Source: Andrena cerasifolii (taxonomy: Eukaryota > Arthropoda > Insecta > Hymenoptera > Andrenidae). From it: a stretch of 64,000 nt of DNA. The stretch covers positions 10,230,001 to 10,294,000 of the forward strand of contig NC_135123.1 of the NCBI RefSeq assembly GCF_050908995.1, written 5' to 3'. Made by a program: the position numbers and the translations under genes. How positions within the stretch are numbered: position 1 is the first letter of the stretch; every line of letters begins with the position of its first letter. Below, in pieces: positions 46,601 through 58,586 of the stretch. The notes beneath the pieces are model-generated. The model was not told the DNA's origin and did no database searches. It saw only the letters and a list, made by a program, of their open reading frames with translations.

Positions 46601-46914
46601 CTCAGCCGTGAGCCACAAAAGTGTATCGTGTGGAAAAGGGGTTGCAATTCGTGCAAAGCTTAACTTGTATTCTCTAACTACATACTATTATCGTATATTT
46701 TATTACTTATGATTCGCCTATAATTGTACATTTGGGTTGCTCCCGAGACATTCGTCTCTAGAGCTCAGTTCACATTCATTTCAATTTTGCGTAGTATATC
46801 TATGAACGTTGTTATCTTCTTTATAGCCACATCCGCGCACTGTGCAGGGATAAGAAGTTGGCTAGCGGGACGGCACAGAGGGCAAGAGGTTCACTCCGCT
46901 CGCTCCGCCTGACC
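43665..46914. other. Noncoding block, mainly GC-balanced
   Basis: Frames of up to 165 codons on both strands at 43706-44408 and 45446-45930 overlap each other antisense and show no recognisable domain. Positions 46080-46850 are AT-rich. No tRNA, rRNA or delimited repeat was seen. Confidence 0.4.
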
Positions 46915-47005
46915 CCACCTTTGACGTGATCCGATTTGTAGATGCGACCATTTCGGTCAATAACGAAAATACGTGTGACAAGAGGTAGACTCTAAACAGT
47001 AGTGG
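46915..47005 (+). repeat. Diverged family D fragment
   Basis: GTAGATGCGACCATTTCGGT followed by CAATAACGAAAATACGTGTG and a GAGGTAGAC word aligns with the right-arm orientation of 41581-41813 and 22501-23186 (GCCAATAACCAAAATTCGTG). Ends and second arm are not preserved. Confidence 0.5.
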
Positions 47006-47170
47006 TGCTAGTAGACTGCAATTAGACCCGCATTCCTTTGCCTAACCGACTTCCCATCTCTGCACAGTAGGAACTTAATGCTTAAACTTACTTTTCATAA
47101 AGAGAGGCGGAAAAATGTATTTTACTTCTCAACTCTCCATTATTTCACAGTAATAGAAAGTACGAGCATG

Positions 47171-47455
47171 TTAAAATAAATTGTTCACTTGCTCCAACAC
47201 TGTGGAATATAAGTTAGGATACCAAGCAATAAATTTAATATTTTTTATAACACTTCCTTGCCCTCTTGTTACATTTGTTACTCTTCGAAATTTTGACCAG
47301 TATTCTGTACTGTATAATTCAACTAAATGATCTCTTGACGTCTGTCGCTGTGACGCAGCATTCTTTCCTAACATTTCAAGGAAAGTTATAGTCTCCGTTA
47401 ATTGCACTCCTCCACAGCTTCTCAAGAACCCTATTGCTCGATAAGAGTTCAGCAT
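47171..47455 (-). CDS. Hypothetical small ORF, 94 codons
   Basis: An ATG-initiated minus-strand frame encodes 94 residues with balanced composition, e.g. GGVQLTETITFLEMLGKNAA and HLVELYSTEYWSKFRRV, and hydrophobic/charged alternation unlike the Pro/Ser/Arg-rich frames elsewhere. It sits in AT-rich DNA where a frame this long is less expected by chance. I recognise no family, see no signal peptide or membrane segment, and found no linked exon. It may be an exon or relic of a mobile or retro-copied gene. Confidence 0.2.
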   Translation of the reverse strand: MLNSYRAIGFLRSCGGVQLTETITFLEMLGKNAASQRQTSRDHLVELYSTEYWSKFRRVTNVTRGQGSVIKNIKFIAWYPNLYSTVLEQVNNLF

Positions 47456-48955
47456 CGGGTCCCGATATCCAGCATCGTCCTACGTACATATCTGCCTATC
47501 TGCCTATAATTCCACTTAATTTTTCTCTTCTCGCTGAAACGTATCCGCAAATACGTATCTCGTTCCCTCTTACATCAGGCAGCGTCGTCCAAAAGAGAAG
47601 ACAATGGCGCGTGGGTCGAGGCAATGTGTCGAGGCGTAGCCGAGTAACATACGTAGATAGTCTTAGGATGGTCGTAACTAGCGATGGGCACTCAATGCTC
47701 CTTCCTCGAAAATTTCACGATCAAACCCATCGCGTCCACCAATTTCCGTGTGGATTTTCCAGAACTCAGTAGTTCCAAGTATTTTCCAAGTCTTCATCAC
47801 CACGAACAAGCCAATCTAACCAATAACACAACTGTCTATAATTAAAAGAATTACTAAAAAAAAACGTTAACTTTAGCAAATAGCTGTTCCAAGTACTGCA
47901 TTCTATCTTTCCTTTGTCTTCTCACATTGAAGGGATTTAAATAGGTACCTACTCTTCCGCATCACCTGTGAAAGCTCCACCTTTCCTGGGCATAAAAGTA
48001 CCTCCGAAACGTCTTAGGAGTACCGTCCATGTCACTAACCAGATCTAGAAGATCTCCGACGAAGCAAGTCCAAAGGATATAGAGATTAGACGATAGGGAG
48101 CTCTCTGCTTCTAAGGCTGCTTTAACCTATCCCCTTCACACGACCAGCATCTCGGGTCGTAGGCAATGCATCCCCGATAGGTCACAATTACCAACAAGAA
48201 ATATCGAAAAGAGAAGCTTCCCAACGATTCACATGTTTGAAACTCGAAATTGTAGGAGGAGCCCGAGCATGGGTTCGATGTGTCTCGTGGCAAAGAGCGT
48301 TTCGAGTCGCGTTGTTCCCATCGCTAGACAGAACGCGATCTCGCCAGTGACGTAAGACGAAGCCCGTGGTACTTAACGATCGCTGCCATTGCACGTTAAA
48401 ACGATTACTTCCGCTGCCCGTGGAGGTGGAGATACATCGCGAGGTCTAGGGGCGATGTAGCCTCGTGAGCTTTGTCCGGTATACGTGCTTACGAGCCGTC
48501 CACGAACATCCTGGTCTGCCGTGTCCCTCCCCGGCCGACGGATATATGTATTTCCAAAGCTGCCCTCGTAATGCCAGCGAATGGCCACTTTCGACACCGA
48601 TATACGTACATACTCGTCACCGCAAACTACATAGAGCCATTCGCGCGACCCAGTTCCCGCTCGTCCTTTGCGACGTGCAACTTGCGCGCTCGTTAAACTT
48701 TCCTGCCACCTTCCGAGCTTTAAACTTACAGGCTTAGGGTTACGTGAAACGCGACGCCATTTTGCTGGCAGATAGCGTGCCCGTTCGGCGCGAATTAATT
48801 CGTTTCGGCGTCGTTGATGGAAGGGCAAAGGCAGGGGTTCACGTTTCCTCCAGACTCTTGCTGGATAAACGGCGGCCCTTTGGTTCTTTCGGCGCCACGT
48901 TCCGGCGAGTTCCCCGATGATTAGCGCGAACGAAGTTTCAGCTGAATGATTACGC
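47456..48955. other. Noncoding block
   Basis: Repeat-poor; 48370-48955 is CpG-rich and forms most of a 219-codon minus frame whose N-terminal part is the palindromic repeat at 48956, so it is not accepted as a gene. Confidence 0.4.
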
Positions 48956-49248
48956 GAAACTGTCGCCAACATCACGCGAGAGAGAAAGACATGTGCGAAC
49001 TGGTGCGAGAGAGAGAAGTATAGAGGTCCCAATCGACCGTAATGCGCATGCGCGGATATCGTGCGAGAGAGAAAGACATCGTGCGAGCGAGAGAAGAATA
49101 GAGTCCTAATCGCCGTCCTCCTCTCGCTCGCACGATGTCTTTCTCTCTGGCACGATATCGGCGCATGCGCATCACGGTCGATTGGGACCTCTATACTTCT
49201 CTCGCTCGCGCGTATCTTTCACTCTCGCACCATGTTGGCGACAGTTTC
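48956..49248. mobile_element. GAGA-rich palindromic element
   Basis: GAAACTGTCGCCAACAT (48956) is exactly mirrored by ATGTTGGCGACAGTTTC (ends 49248); the arms pair for about 130 bp through GCGCATGCGC and GTGCGAGAGAGAAAGACAT. Each arm itself contains repeated GCGAGAGAG modules, so there is a nested direct repeat inside an inverted repeat. Total 293 bp, noncoding; likely a MITE. Confidence 0.85.
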
Positions 49249-50506
49249 AAGCTTTCAATGAGACCTCCATGTATATATGCTCTAAGAATGGGTGGAGGAT
49301 CGAGGAGTAAAGCGCAAATGTTTGTGGAGTTGGGTAGAGGCCATTAAAGTACAGGGGTAGTTGGATTATGTATCGGCGGCTGTCTTTCTGGAATTAACCC
49401 TTGAGGGTTCAAGGATCAAGTACACCGCATATGTTTCTTACGTTCTTACACTCCAGAGACCTAATCCAGACCTTGTCCATCTTCAATCATTTGTATCTCA
49501 GACTGTACTGCATTGATTGAAATGTTTTGCTTTTGTAATTGATAGGCCAAGATCGAAGAAGAACGCTGTGCAGGTTGGATAATCCTAAATAGGTTTGCAA
49601 CGGAGGTACGCGTAAAAGTGTAAAGTGAGAAATTGGAAGTTGTTGCGGAAAACGACTTTTCTTTGTAAAATTGGTTTACCCAAGGCGAAATGGAAAGGTC
49701 GTGAGTTGAACTTTATGAAAAAGGATAATTATTTTGCAAAGTAAAGATAGTGAAATATTTCTTCAAAAATGATTTAATAATGTATTTTCTTAATATTCAA
49801 TAATACTCTTGTTGCTTCTAGTCACATCTTTCTTTTTTATACTTGTTTGGTGATACATACGTACCTATGTCTGTCGTTAAACTAACGAATATGCCATACC
49901 ACTAGTGACAGTTGTACACGCCAGTGGAATAAACGGGCGCGATAATGCCCATAAAGATCGTACGCAACCTGATGCATCTTAAAATACAGATATTATTCCA
50001 ACGTTGCTGATGTCATGCGTGAAAAATTCGTAACCACTGTCTTCCTGAGAAGGTCTGCTAATTTCTCTGTCTCATAGCGACGCAGCATGGAAGGGGATAA
50101 TACCGTGGAAGTGGCTGCATTCGCGGGCGGAACGGGGACAAATTAGGGTTGCCACGTTTTAAAAAGTATGATCTAAGACAATTATAAACTAAAAAGGGCT
50201 CCAGGGTATACGCTTCATCTAACCGAGAGTGGTGCGCAACATCTAACTAATGCTGCAATAAAAAATGTGATACCTCTATATGAATAAGTGAATAAAAAAT
50301 ACAAAACAAAATTCATTCGCCAGGGGCATCAATTTTCATAAAACTGACAACGAGCTAGAATATTTGGTACGTATATATATCTTTATTCGTTAAATAAATT
50401 TTTATAATCACCTAATAAGTATTGAGTTTGAATTAAAAATATTTTCATCCGTTCAACTCGGCCCCCAGATTAAATCCTGAGTGTGCCACTGCGCACAAGG
50501 GCAGAA
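49249..50506. other. Noncoding block
   Basis: AT-rich, stop-dense. A GGGTTGCCAC word at 50145 resembles the head of the repeat at 10505 but does not continue. Nothing else recognised. Confidence 0.4.
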
Positions 50507-50648
50507 TTGGGCATTACTCGAATAAATTTTTCTCCGAATACAAATTTCGACTAAAATGAAGACATCCGAAAATAAAGAAAATGATCTGGAATTAGAATTG
50601 AAGTTATTCGAGAATAACGAATAATTTTTTTATTCGAATAATGCCCAA
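50507..50648. mobile_element. TTCGAA-type palindromic MITE
   Basis: TTGGGCATTACTCGAATAAA (50507) is mirrored by TTATTCGAATAATGCCCAA (ends 50648), enclosing about 100 bp that also contains CGAATA/TATTCG words. It serves as the intact reference for the split copy at 17424-17927 and the debris at 28780-29180. Confidence 0.8.
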
Positions 50649-50804
50649 ATAGACTGTCAACGAAAAAGTTCCATCGAGAAGTTACAAAATCTTAACCCCA
50701 CCCAAGTAAGAAAGTATTCATCACTCAGATGTTAGTGCCCGACGGCGTATACCGCGACAAACAGGAACGCATAACGTCCGTCGTTAGTTGCGCGTGAGTG
50801 TCTC

Positions 50805-51083
50805 AGCTAGCGAAAGGTGCAAATCCACGATGAGACAAAAACATCGTGTCTCACCTGAGACTTTAATTACACGAGACAATTAATTCATTATATTCTTACT
50901 TTTTAATTATTCTGTCATTAGTTTCATGAATCTGGACTCTCGCGAGACAAGTTCGATGATATAATTTCGAAAATCTCATCTCTCGCGACTGTTTCCATCA
51001 TTTACATTTAGTTGTCGCTGAGATGTGCGTCTAATGATAGAAAGGTCTCGTGTAAAATCTCATCGTGGATTCGCACCTTAGCT
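50805..51083. mobile_element. MITE with AGCTA-GGTGC-AATCCACGATGAGA ends
   Basis: AGCTAGCGAAAGGTGCAAAT continuing CCACGATG (50805-50832) is mirrored by CATCGTGGATTCGCACCTTA continuing GCT (51061-51083); complementarity continues inward through CACGAGAC/GTCTCGTG. Total 279 bp. Multiple GAGAC words occur in both halves, giving nested short hairpins. Noncoding. Confidence 0.8.
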
Positions 51084-53699
51084 ACCGTTGCGGCCCGGGG
51101 TCGGCAAAGTTAAAGCATTTACCACGGATACTTTTCGACTGGCGCTCATAGAACGTGCTACGCATTCCAACGATCGTAGGACTGCCCTACCGAAAGTGGG
51201 ACGCGTGGCAAGTCCCGTGTAAATGTACACAGAGGCTGCTCGCAGCTTCGTTGCGCTGCGAAACGCTTAGACACGAAAGCGGCGGATAACGCGCGTATAT
51301 GTACGAAGCCAGAGCGAAGTAACGGCGTGGGTGGTTGAGCAGAGGGAGAGGGGGGATTGGCGCGTGTATCCGTTATGGTATACACGTGTAACCATTACCG
51401 AATGGTCGGTCGGTGAGCACTGACATTCCAGCTGCATTCCATGGCTAGCTCGATTCCCAGTCTCTCCCTTCTCCCTTCTTCTTCCACCTCCGCTTCCTTC
51501 CCGCTTTCACCTCTCTTTACATCACCACAATTTTGCACTCCCACCCCGGCCATCCCCCGCTGTTTCCATCACCCCCGAAATCCTCCAACGAGATCTCATC
51601 CCGCTTCTCTCCCCATTCCTTTCCGCAACACGCTTCAGCTTCGGCTTACCGTCTCTGTCTTTGATCCGGCGAATTCTCCCCTCCCCCCCCTGACTTTCCG
51701 TCACTCAGCCTCCCGCCCCCCTCGTCGCGATTCTTCCGTTTATAATCTTTTTTCTGGCCGCAACCCTTCAACTGACGCCTCTCGGCACGAATCGGTCGCC
51801 ATCCTTCTGCCCCCAACTTTCCCTTCCCCTATAGTTTCCTTTTTTTTGTGGTTTTGTTGTAATTGTATCATTCGAGTCTCAGCTTGAATCCTCGGGCGCT
51901 GTGCTGTTACGGCGAAATCGGTGTATGTAGCAATGATATGCGAGCTTTCATTGAGTTTCAATTTACTTTCATCTTCTCGGCTTTGTATTTTATAGGTGAG
52001 GAACGATTTAGGCAGGTGACCAAGGCGTAAATTGACAAGGTGCGCGAAATTGTCTTGTCTTTGTTGGCATTTTTCAAAATAAAGTTTTAAATGAAATATT
52101 ACAAGCTGTACTATACATGCTTTAAGGTATTTTTAGGGTAAAATTCAGGGTAAGGTCATCGATGAGTTTAAATAAATGTATTATAAATCGCCTAGGGCGC
52201 AAGAAAGGCTTAAGCCGGGCCTGTTCATTGGGAAATGTGGAAGGAACAAGGGATTTGATTGTTCGACATTCGATACCGCTTGAAAAGTATTGGAATAATT
52301 CAATTGTACATGGTGGAGCGTTATTCGTGGCGCAACCGGAAAGGGGTGGCTCTATGCGTGAAAATGAAGCGAAAATGTGGACTAAGGCATTTTTGCCTGA
52401 CGATTTATTCCTGAGGAAATCGATTGTGAAGATTTCTATAATACACGCGCACGTTAATACTACTTGCGAAACGTGTCTGTCTGTTGCTGGCAGGTTCTAC
52501 TTAGCAGCGTCAGTAAGCATTAGCAGCGGTGTTGTTCGAATGGTATACATATCTTCCTGCGGATTACTTTTCCTCCATTAAATACACAATTACATTAATA
52601 TTGGTGACGGTGATATAGTATCTATATTTTCAACATTTTTAAACTTTACACCACTAACACAAAAAGTTTTGCAAACATTTTCACCTTAAAAAGCTTAGAC
52701 GTAAAAGAGTAAAAGTCTAATAAAATACTACTAACAATAATATCGAATTAATAATTGCATTCTTACTTACAAAACAATTTTCAGGAAAATATGCATGGAA
52801 AATGTACAAAATAAATTCACATAGATATCTCTTTGCGCGGATAAAAACGGGCGATCGTCGTCAAAAGGAGGGTGACTTTTGTCCTCGCTAAAGAGGTAAT
52901 TACTTATCGGAATAGAAAGACCGAACTGTGGTGTACGTTTGCTATACCTAATCATTTTGGAAATTATTAAACCTCCCTCTTGTTAGCCACCCCTTCCTCG
53001 ACGGTAAATTACTAGAGTCTCATAACGGGAATATCCGACGACTTTTCTTTGTCCGGGCCCCTTTTTATCACTCTTCGGTTTCACGGCCTCGTGCGAATCG
53101 CGATCCCCGGAATCTTTATTAAAATGCACAGAGGCTTGAAGGCCGCCGCCCCTTCCCACCCTCGCCCACCGATCCCTCGACCTCTTTACGCTCTTTTTCA
53201 AGTCACCCTGAATTACGCCGCCGCATCTCGCGCCTCTTACAACTGAAACTCATTATGGGATCTTTGGCGCGCCGGAACGGTGTCTGCGGCCACCGTAATT
53301 GCAATTTGCGACTACGCGAACACTTCTACGACCTCGCGCAATTCCACGAAACCATTGGACAATTGTTGTCACCGCGGTAGCTCTTTGACACCGCGAAAGA
53401 ATTCGGTTCGCTCGAGTGCATATAGCGGGGCAACAGTGTTAATTAATTAACGCCTGGTTGGTTGCGCGCTGGAACCTCTCGGCGAGGAGAAGCAATCGAA
53501 CTTGAAGAAGGTGCCGGGAATTTTAATAACGAGTTCGTACGTTTATTATGGACAAAAGCACGCGAGTATCGGGAAACGGTACGTCACACGCCATCTTATG
53601 TATTAGTGATTAGGAACATTTCGAGCAAAGCAAATGTTCGAAATTTACAATTTCGAGGACCTGTGTTTTTTTAAACAATTTTGAAAGCTCTAAAGTGAC
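51084..53699. other. Noncoding block with pyrimidine-rich section
   Basis: Positions 51440-51890 are pyrimidine-rich (C/T tracts), giving a Pro/Ser-rich 148-codon frame not taken as a gene. The 139-codon ATG frame at 52162-52581 has no recognisable motif. A GTTAATTAATTAAC word (HNF1-like) is at about 53439-53452 in a CpG-rich stretch. Confidence 0.4.
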
Positions 53700-54122
53700 G
53701 AATAATACTAAAAGAACATTCAATTTTCTACAATAACTGTATATATATATATTTTCGTGCTTCCAACCACTTTTTAGATAATAGCCTTTGAATATAGAGA
53801 GGTCCGCGATATACGATCTCTCTATATTCAAACGCTATTATCCAAAAAATGGCTGGATGCACGAAAAAATTATATAGACAGTAATTGTAGAAAATTGAAT
53901 GCTCTTTTAATATTATTTGAACAAAATTTCGATACGGCTTACCATTTTTTAAAAATTCTTCAAATTCAAACCATTGATGAATTCTGAACTTTAAGGCCTG
54001 GTCGGTACCCTTTCCTGTTGTCCGAGTGCAATAATCTTTTTCAGGGACTATTTTTTTATGTAATGGAGCCATATTAGAGGGTGTGAGCAAAGGAAATCAT
54101 ATGTTGAAAATAAGGACCACCC
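53700..54122. mobile_element. Foldback MITE, family A, left arm truncated
   Basis: The right arm is complete, ending AATAAGGACCACCC before TA (54123-54124). The left arm begins only at AATAATACTAAAAGAACATT (53700), about 190-200 bp inside the full element. The centre between arms is much shorter than in the other copies, with TCCGCGATATACGATC between GAGAG and CTCTC. The 120-codon minus frame at 53728-54090 is arm sequence. Confidence 0.88.
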
Positions 54123-56942
54123 TAATCCCGCACACCATCTGCAGAAAGTGACCAATTTTCATAATATAGCCTCAACAAACTCGTTGGAATTTCAGACCCA
54201 GAATGTTTTGATCATTACAACGTGGCCAAAAGATCCTAACAAATGCTAGCTAATAGTCTTCTTCTAAACTTATACAAGTCTGCGCGTGCAGTGCGAACTG
54301 TCGCGGTAAAAAGAGTTTAATCTCCGAACGTGACTTACGCTCGGTCATTAACGCGAAGGCTAGCTCTCATCGTTACGAGATTCCGCGTAAATAAGGCCGA
54401 TTGCAAATTACAATATCGCCGGTGGAACGACCCCTGAAACTTACGTCCGACGGATTCCCAGGGAGCAAGCCGCGTGCTGTGTAATTACGCGTTGCCGTCA
54501 ACGAAACGTTTTCATTCGGTATCGCGTCGATCTGTCCGGCGATCGGCCACTAAAATTGCCCCCATAAAATCGTTTCCTAACTACAATGTAGCGTACAAAT
54601 TGCCCTTAACCCCTCTACGCTCGTTTTAATATCGACCTGTGGTAATACCAGGGCGATCTGGGAGAGCCCGCTCCTTGGAGTCCCTCCACCTCGCCATTAG
54701 CGATCGGCGTATCGGTGATTCTTCTCGCGTCATTGTTCTGCTCGATACTGCAATGGACAGAAGAGAAGTGAACCAATAATTCGAGTAACAAAGATTTCTT
54801 AAATTAAGTGTAAGGGTACAGGAACGTTGGCGCGAGCTATACTTAAATTCTGCTTGGTTAGTTTTGAATCGAATCTAACTTCACTGTAAAATAGTGACAA
54901 AATAAAATTAGAAAATAGCCGAATTTTCAGAGGTTAATTTCACCTCCTTAGTGTGAATTTGGGCAGCAAATAAAAATTACGTCCTTATAATCAGAAGGAA
55001 ATCTACAGATTCACAATGTTTCAGATCTTTTTAAATTTTCGGGTTCGGGATCTTCCTTTGTCAGGTAAGGGGCCGCGATAACAGAGCGAGGTGCGGTAAC
55101 AAATGTGGACCCGGCTTAAGGTACATTTCGAGCAGCGACACTGAGACGCGAAAGACGATTGCGCTCTCATTAGGAGAAAAGCCACTAGCAATTGACTTGT
55201 CCTGTACTCGAATGGCTCTGCTTATTTGAACCGTACGTGCGGATAGAGCATAACGATTTCGCGGAGGAGGGAGCACCTTCCGTTACTATCATTCCGCCAT
55301 CTTTGCCTCTCTGTCCACACTACGCGTGTGTTCCACGTTCGATGGCAAACGAAGGAGAGATAGCCGACTTTATAACGCGATTTGATACCGAGAAAATCTC
55401 CGCGGCGAATTGGCACGTGGCTGGAATATTCCCGACTAACGGAGTCCTCGACGGTTCCGTGGAGTCACGCGGGTGAACCCCGCTACGATTCGAACCTCGC
55501 GTTCGAAATTTCCTCGCGGCACAGACCCCTCCACGGGATCGCGATCTTCGGTGACTCCTTGGTTCATCCCTTACTTGTTGGGAAATACGAGGATCGCAAG
55601 ATATCCCCCTCCCTTTCCCCTTGGTGCACTTAAACGCAGATCTATTTGGAAATTCGAGGCAGCTGCTTTTTACGTACGCTACTAAAGGGAAGTGTTTAAT
55701 ATCGCAGTGGTATAAGGGGGAACGCTGAGGGTCGTAGGAATCCCAAGCAACACAGTCTCGATGCTCGTGGAACGCTGGCCTCTGCAAGGAATCGAGAATT
55801 AATTTCTTTCGGTTCTCCATCGACCACGAATAGAATTCCTAGAATTTATAATTGTTCCTAAACTGTACTTTTATCTAGGATTCACTTTGAACGCATGAAT
55901 TTGTTTGAAACAAATATTAAAATATTCCCTAAAGTAACTACTTTTGTGCATAAATATTTTAGCATTTTGTTACAGTGAATGAAGAGCTGCATTGCAAAAT
56001 ATACACATACGGTTCTATCTAAAACAGCGAAGTTGCCAAATATTTCCTTTACTCCGACACCTACAAGAACGCTATTTACATAAATTTGTGCTCCCCCTGC
56101 ATCAACTTATTGTCTCCTTATTTTGTCACCCATTGCCCGAATGTAATGACGATAGTTTCTTAGTCAATGCACGGCCATTTTCGAATGACAGGATCACTCA
56201 TCGCCGCATTTGATACTTGAAGGAAGTGAGAATTTCAAATTAATTTAGTTCTCTTAAACAACTGAAATTATACTTCCAAAATTCGAGCCCTCCATCAATT
56301 TCCTTTTTGCCATTTAATGCTCCCCCGACGAATACACTCGAATTGCACAAGCTGCCAATTCCTACGGTGGAATCCCTCGAATTTTCATAATGGAGTTATT
56401 TTGTCTTCGAGCTGAACCCCCGCGGGACCATTCGGTGGTTGCGTGAAGTTAGATTGAGGAGGGCCCATCGACGAAAAGTAGAACGGACAGTTATGCAAAT
56501 CACTACGGTACGTGTACGAAAAGTGCATAACCACAGGAACGTCCCTCTGTACGTCCAGCGGCGAAGATCCTCAGGGGAAATTGGCGGGAACCGTGGAAAG
56601 TGGGCCCCAAGGGGGGCGCCGAGAAGCTGACGCACTTCTCTTAAGCGAAATGGACCGAGTTCGAGGTGTGGAACGATCGGTGCTCGACTATCTTACATTC
56701 CCTTCCAACTACTTTTAAGTGGATTGGATCGAACGGTATCGATGAACGCCACTTTAATAGAAATCCCAATCGAATACGGCGAATCAAACGCCACCGCGAT
56801 TCTCCAGTGTAGTCTGCAAGGAAACGTTCGGCTCTGGCTTCGCCTGTATTCACTGTTCCATTTAACACTTTGCTTTACGACTTTTTTGACATTGCTTGCC
56901 CGAAAGAAAGGAAAGCAGGTCTATCTGATGCTTCTTGGATTA
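54123..56942. other. Noncoding block
   Basis: Positions 54290-54560 are CpG-rich and repeat-free. Minus frame 55320-55820 (166 codons) overlaps plus frames at 55382-55685 and has no motif. The remainder is AT-rich. No RNA gene recognised. Confidence 0.4.
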
Positions 56943-57060
56943 TACAGGGTGTCCAACCTAGACCAGGTCAACGAATTATCTTCTCCAGTTGTGGGAATAC
57001 TTTTCAATGGTTTCGAAAAGCAAATACGGTGCGAAGAAAATTTCACGGCTATTTCGGGGT
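56943..57060 (+). repeat. ACAGGGTGTCC-headed interspersed repeat fragment
   Basis: Starts ACAGGGTGTCCAACCTAGAC after TATA, the same head class as at 1305, 5354 (minus) and 31992 (minus). The 3' boundary is uncertain. It accounts for part of the 153-codon frame at 56724-57185, which is therefore not called. Confidence 0.4.
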
Positions 57061-58586
57061 CAAAAATCGAAAAAAATCGATTGTGTATGATAGCCACAAA
57101 TCTTAGAAGTATTTTAAAAAAGATTTCAAAAACACACCAAATTCAGATTTCTAAATTATTTCACACAGCTAAACAAACTACCTAGAAAACCATCTAAATT
57201 TTTCGCTTCGCACAATGTCAGAAATTGCTTACATAATCGCCTTAGAAGAACAAATTCCCCATAACGAATCGAGCGCGGTTACACGACCGCCCACCTTTCC
57301 CATACACGCGTGCGCCAAGCATCAGTGAAGCGTCCATCGTGCATGCCCAAACGAGCAAGCGCTCCCCGGTGCAAATTCCATAGGGATGGCGATGATTAAA
57401 TTCGTCTTCGGCGGGCCATCTATTGTCGAAGTATTACTGTTGGGGCGGCCGACAAGCAAATACCTCCCACAGGCTCCTTTGTTTCCCACCTCCACCTTCC
57501 GTAAACCTCACTATTGCTCGGTGTACCCGCGGCTGTGGAAGCCCTCGCCGTCAGAGGAACGTCGATTCGTCACGGCGAAGGACGATCCACGGCCGGGGGA
57601 GGCCGCGGACTCGCGTGAAATTCCCGTATGAATTTAATGGGAGCGCGTCCTTTGTTCGAGGCATCAGCGTTTCCGAAAGGCGAAGCCGGGCCTCATCCCA
57701 GAAGCGTTTTATCGAGTCACCGCAGGATACTTCTCTCGTTATCAAGCCAGTCGAGTGGAGCTAGACACACTCGCGTAATTCCCATGCGGACGATCCTATC
57801 CTTATCAAAGGGTCTTACATTTCGTCCCCTCCTCGCCCACCCTCCTTACCATTTTTCCTATCCTCCTCGGCCCACCTCAGACGCTCGTCCTTTCGATTTT
57901 TCTTCCTCCCCATCCTGTCTTCCGGCATCGCGCAAATTATACGCGCGATCGACTGCAAAAGGACAATCGCCGCGGGAGAGAAATGGTACCCGTTTGCCAC
58001 GCTTATCGTGCCGCCGATAATGAGAATCGCTGCTCGGCTTGCTTCCCCCAGCCTGCGTCGGGGGAAAAATCAAACGCTTCGATCGACCTTCTAAATTCGT
58101 TTCGAAAGGGGTTGGGGCTAATTTGTCGGAGCGGAGGGGAGGGATTAAGTCTCGGAACGACACGATCCCCTGACCGGGGTGTTCGAAACGTCAACGATAG
58201 GGGTTATTGCCTGCCCCTTCGCAATTACTCCTTTTATCTTCAAAATTCGATGCGAAGGTGCCCTGGAAGCTCCATTCCACTCGAATATTCGCCATCTGGC
58301 CCTACGAGCACGAACATCCACTGCTACACTTTTACAAGAGCATTTCTATACCCAGCTGCAGGTTTTGTTGCGTGACCGAAGATAAATTTGCTGGTGCAAC
58401 AATTTCCAACGCGCGTTCTCTGCTTTTGAATAAGGATGCGCGTGTGTGTTTGGTACTATTTAGAAGGTGTACAAAATATGCTGTGTTTGTTAGTGAAAAG
58501 AGCAAAGCACTAAACTCTGACAACTCGACATTTTCAAGTCTATCGGAACTTTCAGGAGTTTCCAGACTTCAAAAATTTTCGAACTT
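57061..58586. other. Noncoding block
   Basis: GC- and pyrimidine-rich at 57400-58150 with overlapping frames on both strands; no domain recognised. A possible TTAAAGGG junction leads into the next element. Confidence 0.4.

Noticed and set aside
48373..49032. 219-codon minus-strand frame
   Set aside because: Its N-terminal part is the palindromic GAGA element at 48956-49248 and the rest is CpG-rich DNA with Arg-rich translation; no domain recognised.
51441..51887. 148-codon Pro/Ser-rich frame
   Set aside because: It is a translation of a C/T-rich pyrimidine tract; low complexity keeps it open.
52162..52581. 139-codon ATG frame
   Set aside because: No motif, domain or exon context recognised; kept only as a mention because a frame of this length can arise by chance in 64 kb.
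55475..55505. GGTTCGAATC on the minus strand, like a tRNA B box
   Set aside because: No T-stem pairing and no cloverleaf can be drawn around it.
56724..57185. 153-codon plus frame
   Set aside because: Its second half is the ACAGGGTGTCC-headed repeat at 56943; the first half has no recognisable domain.
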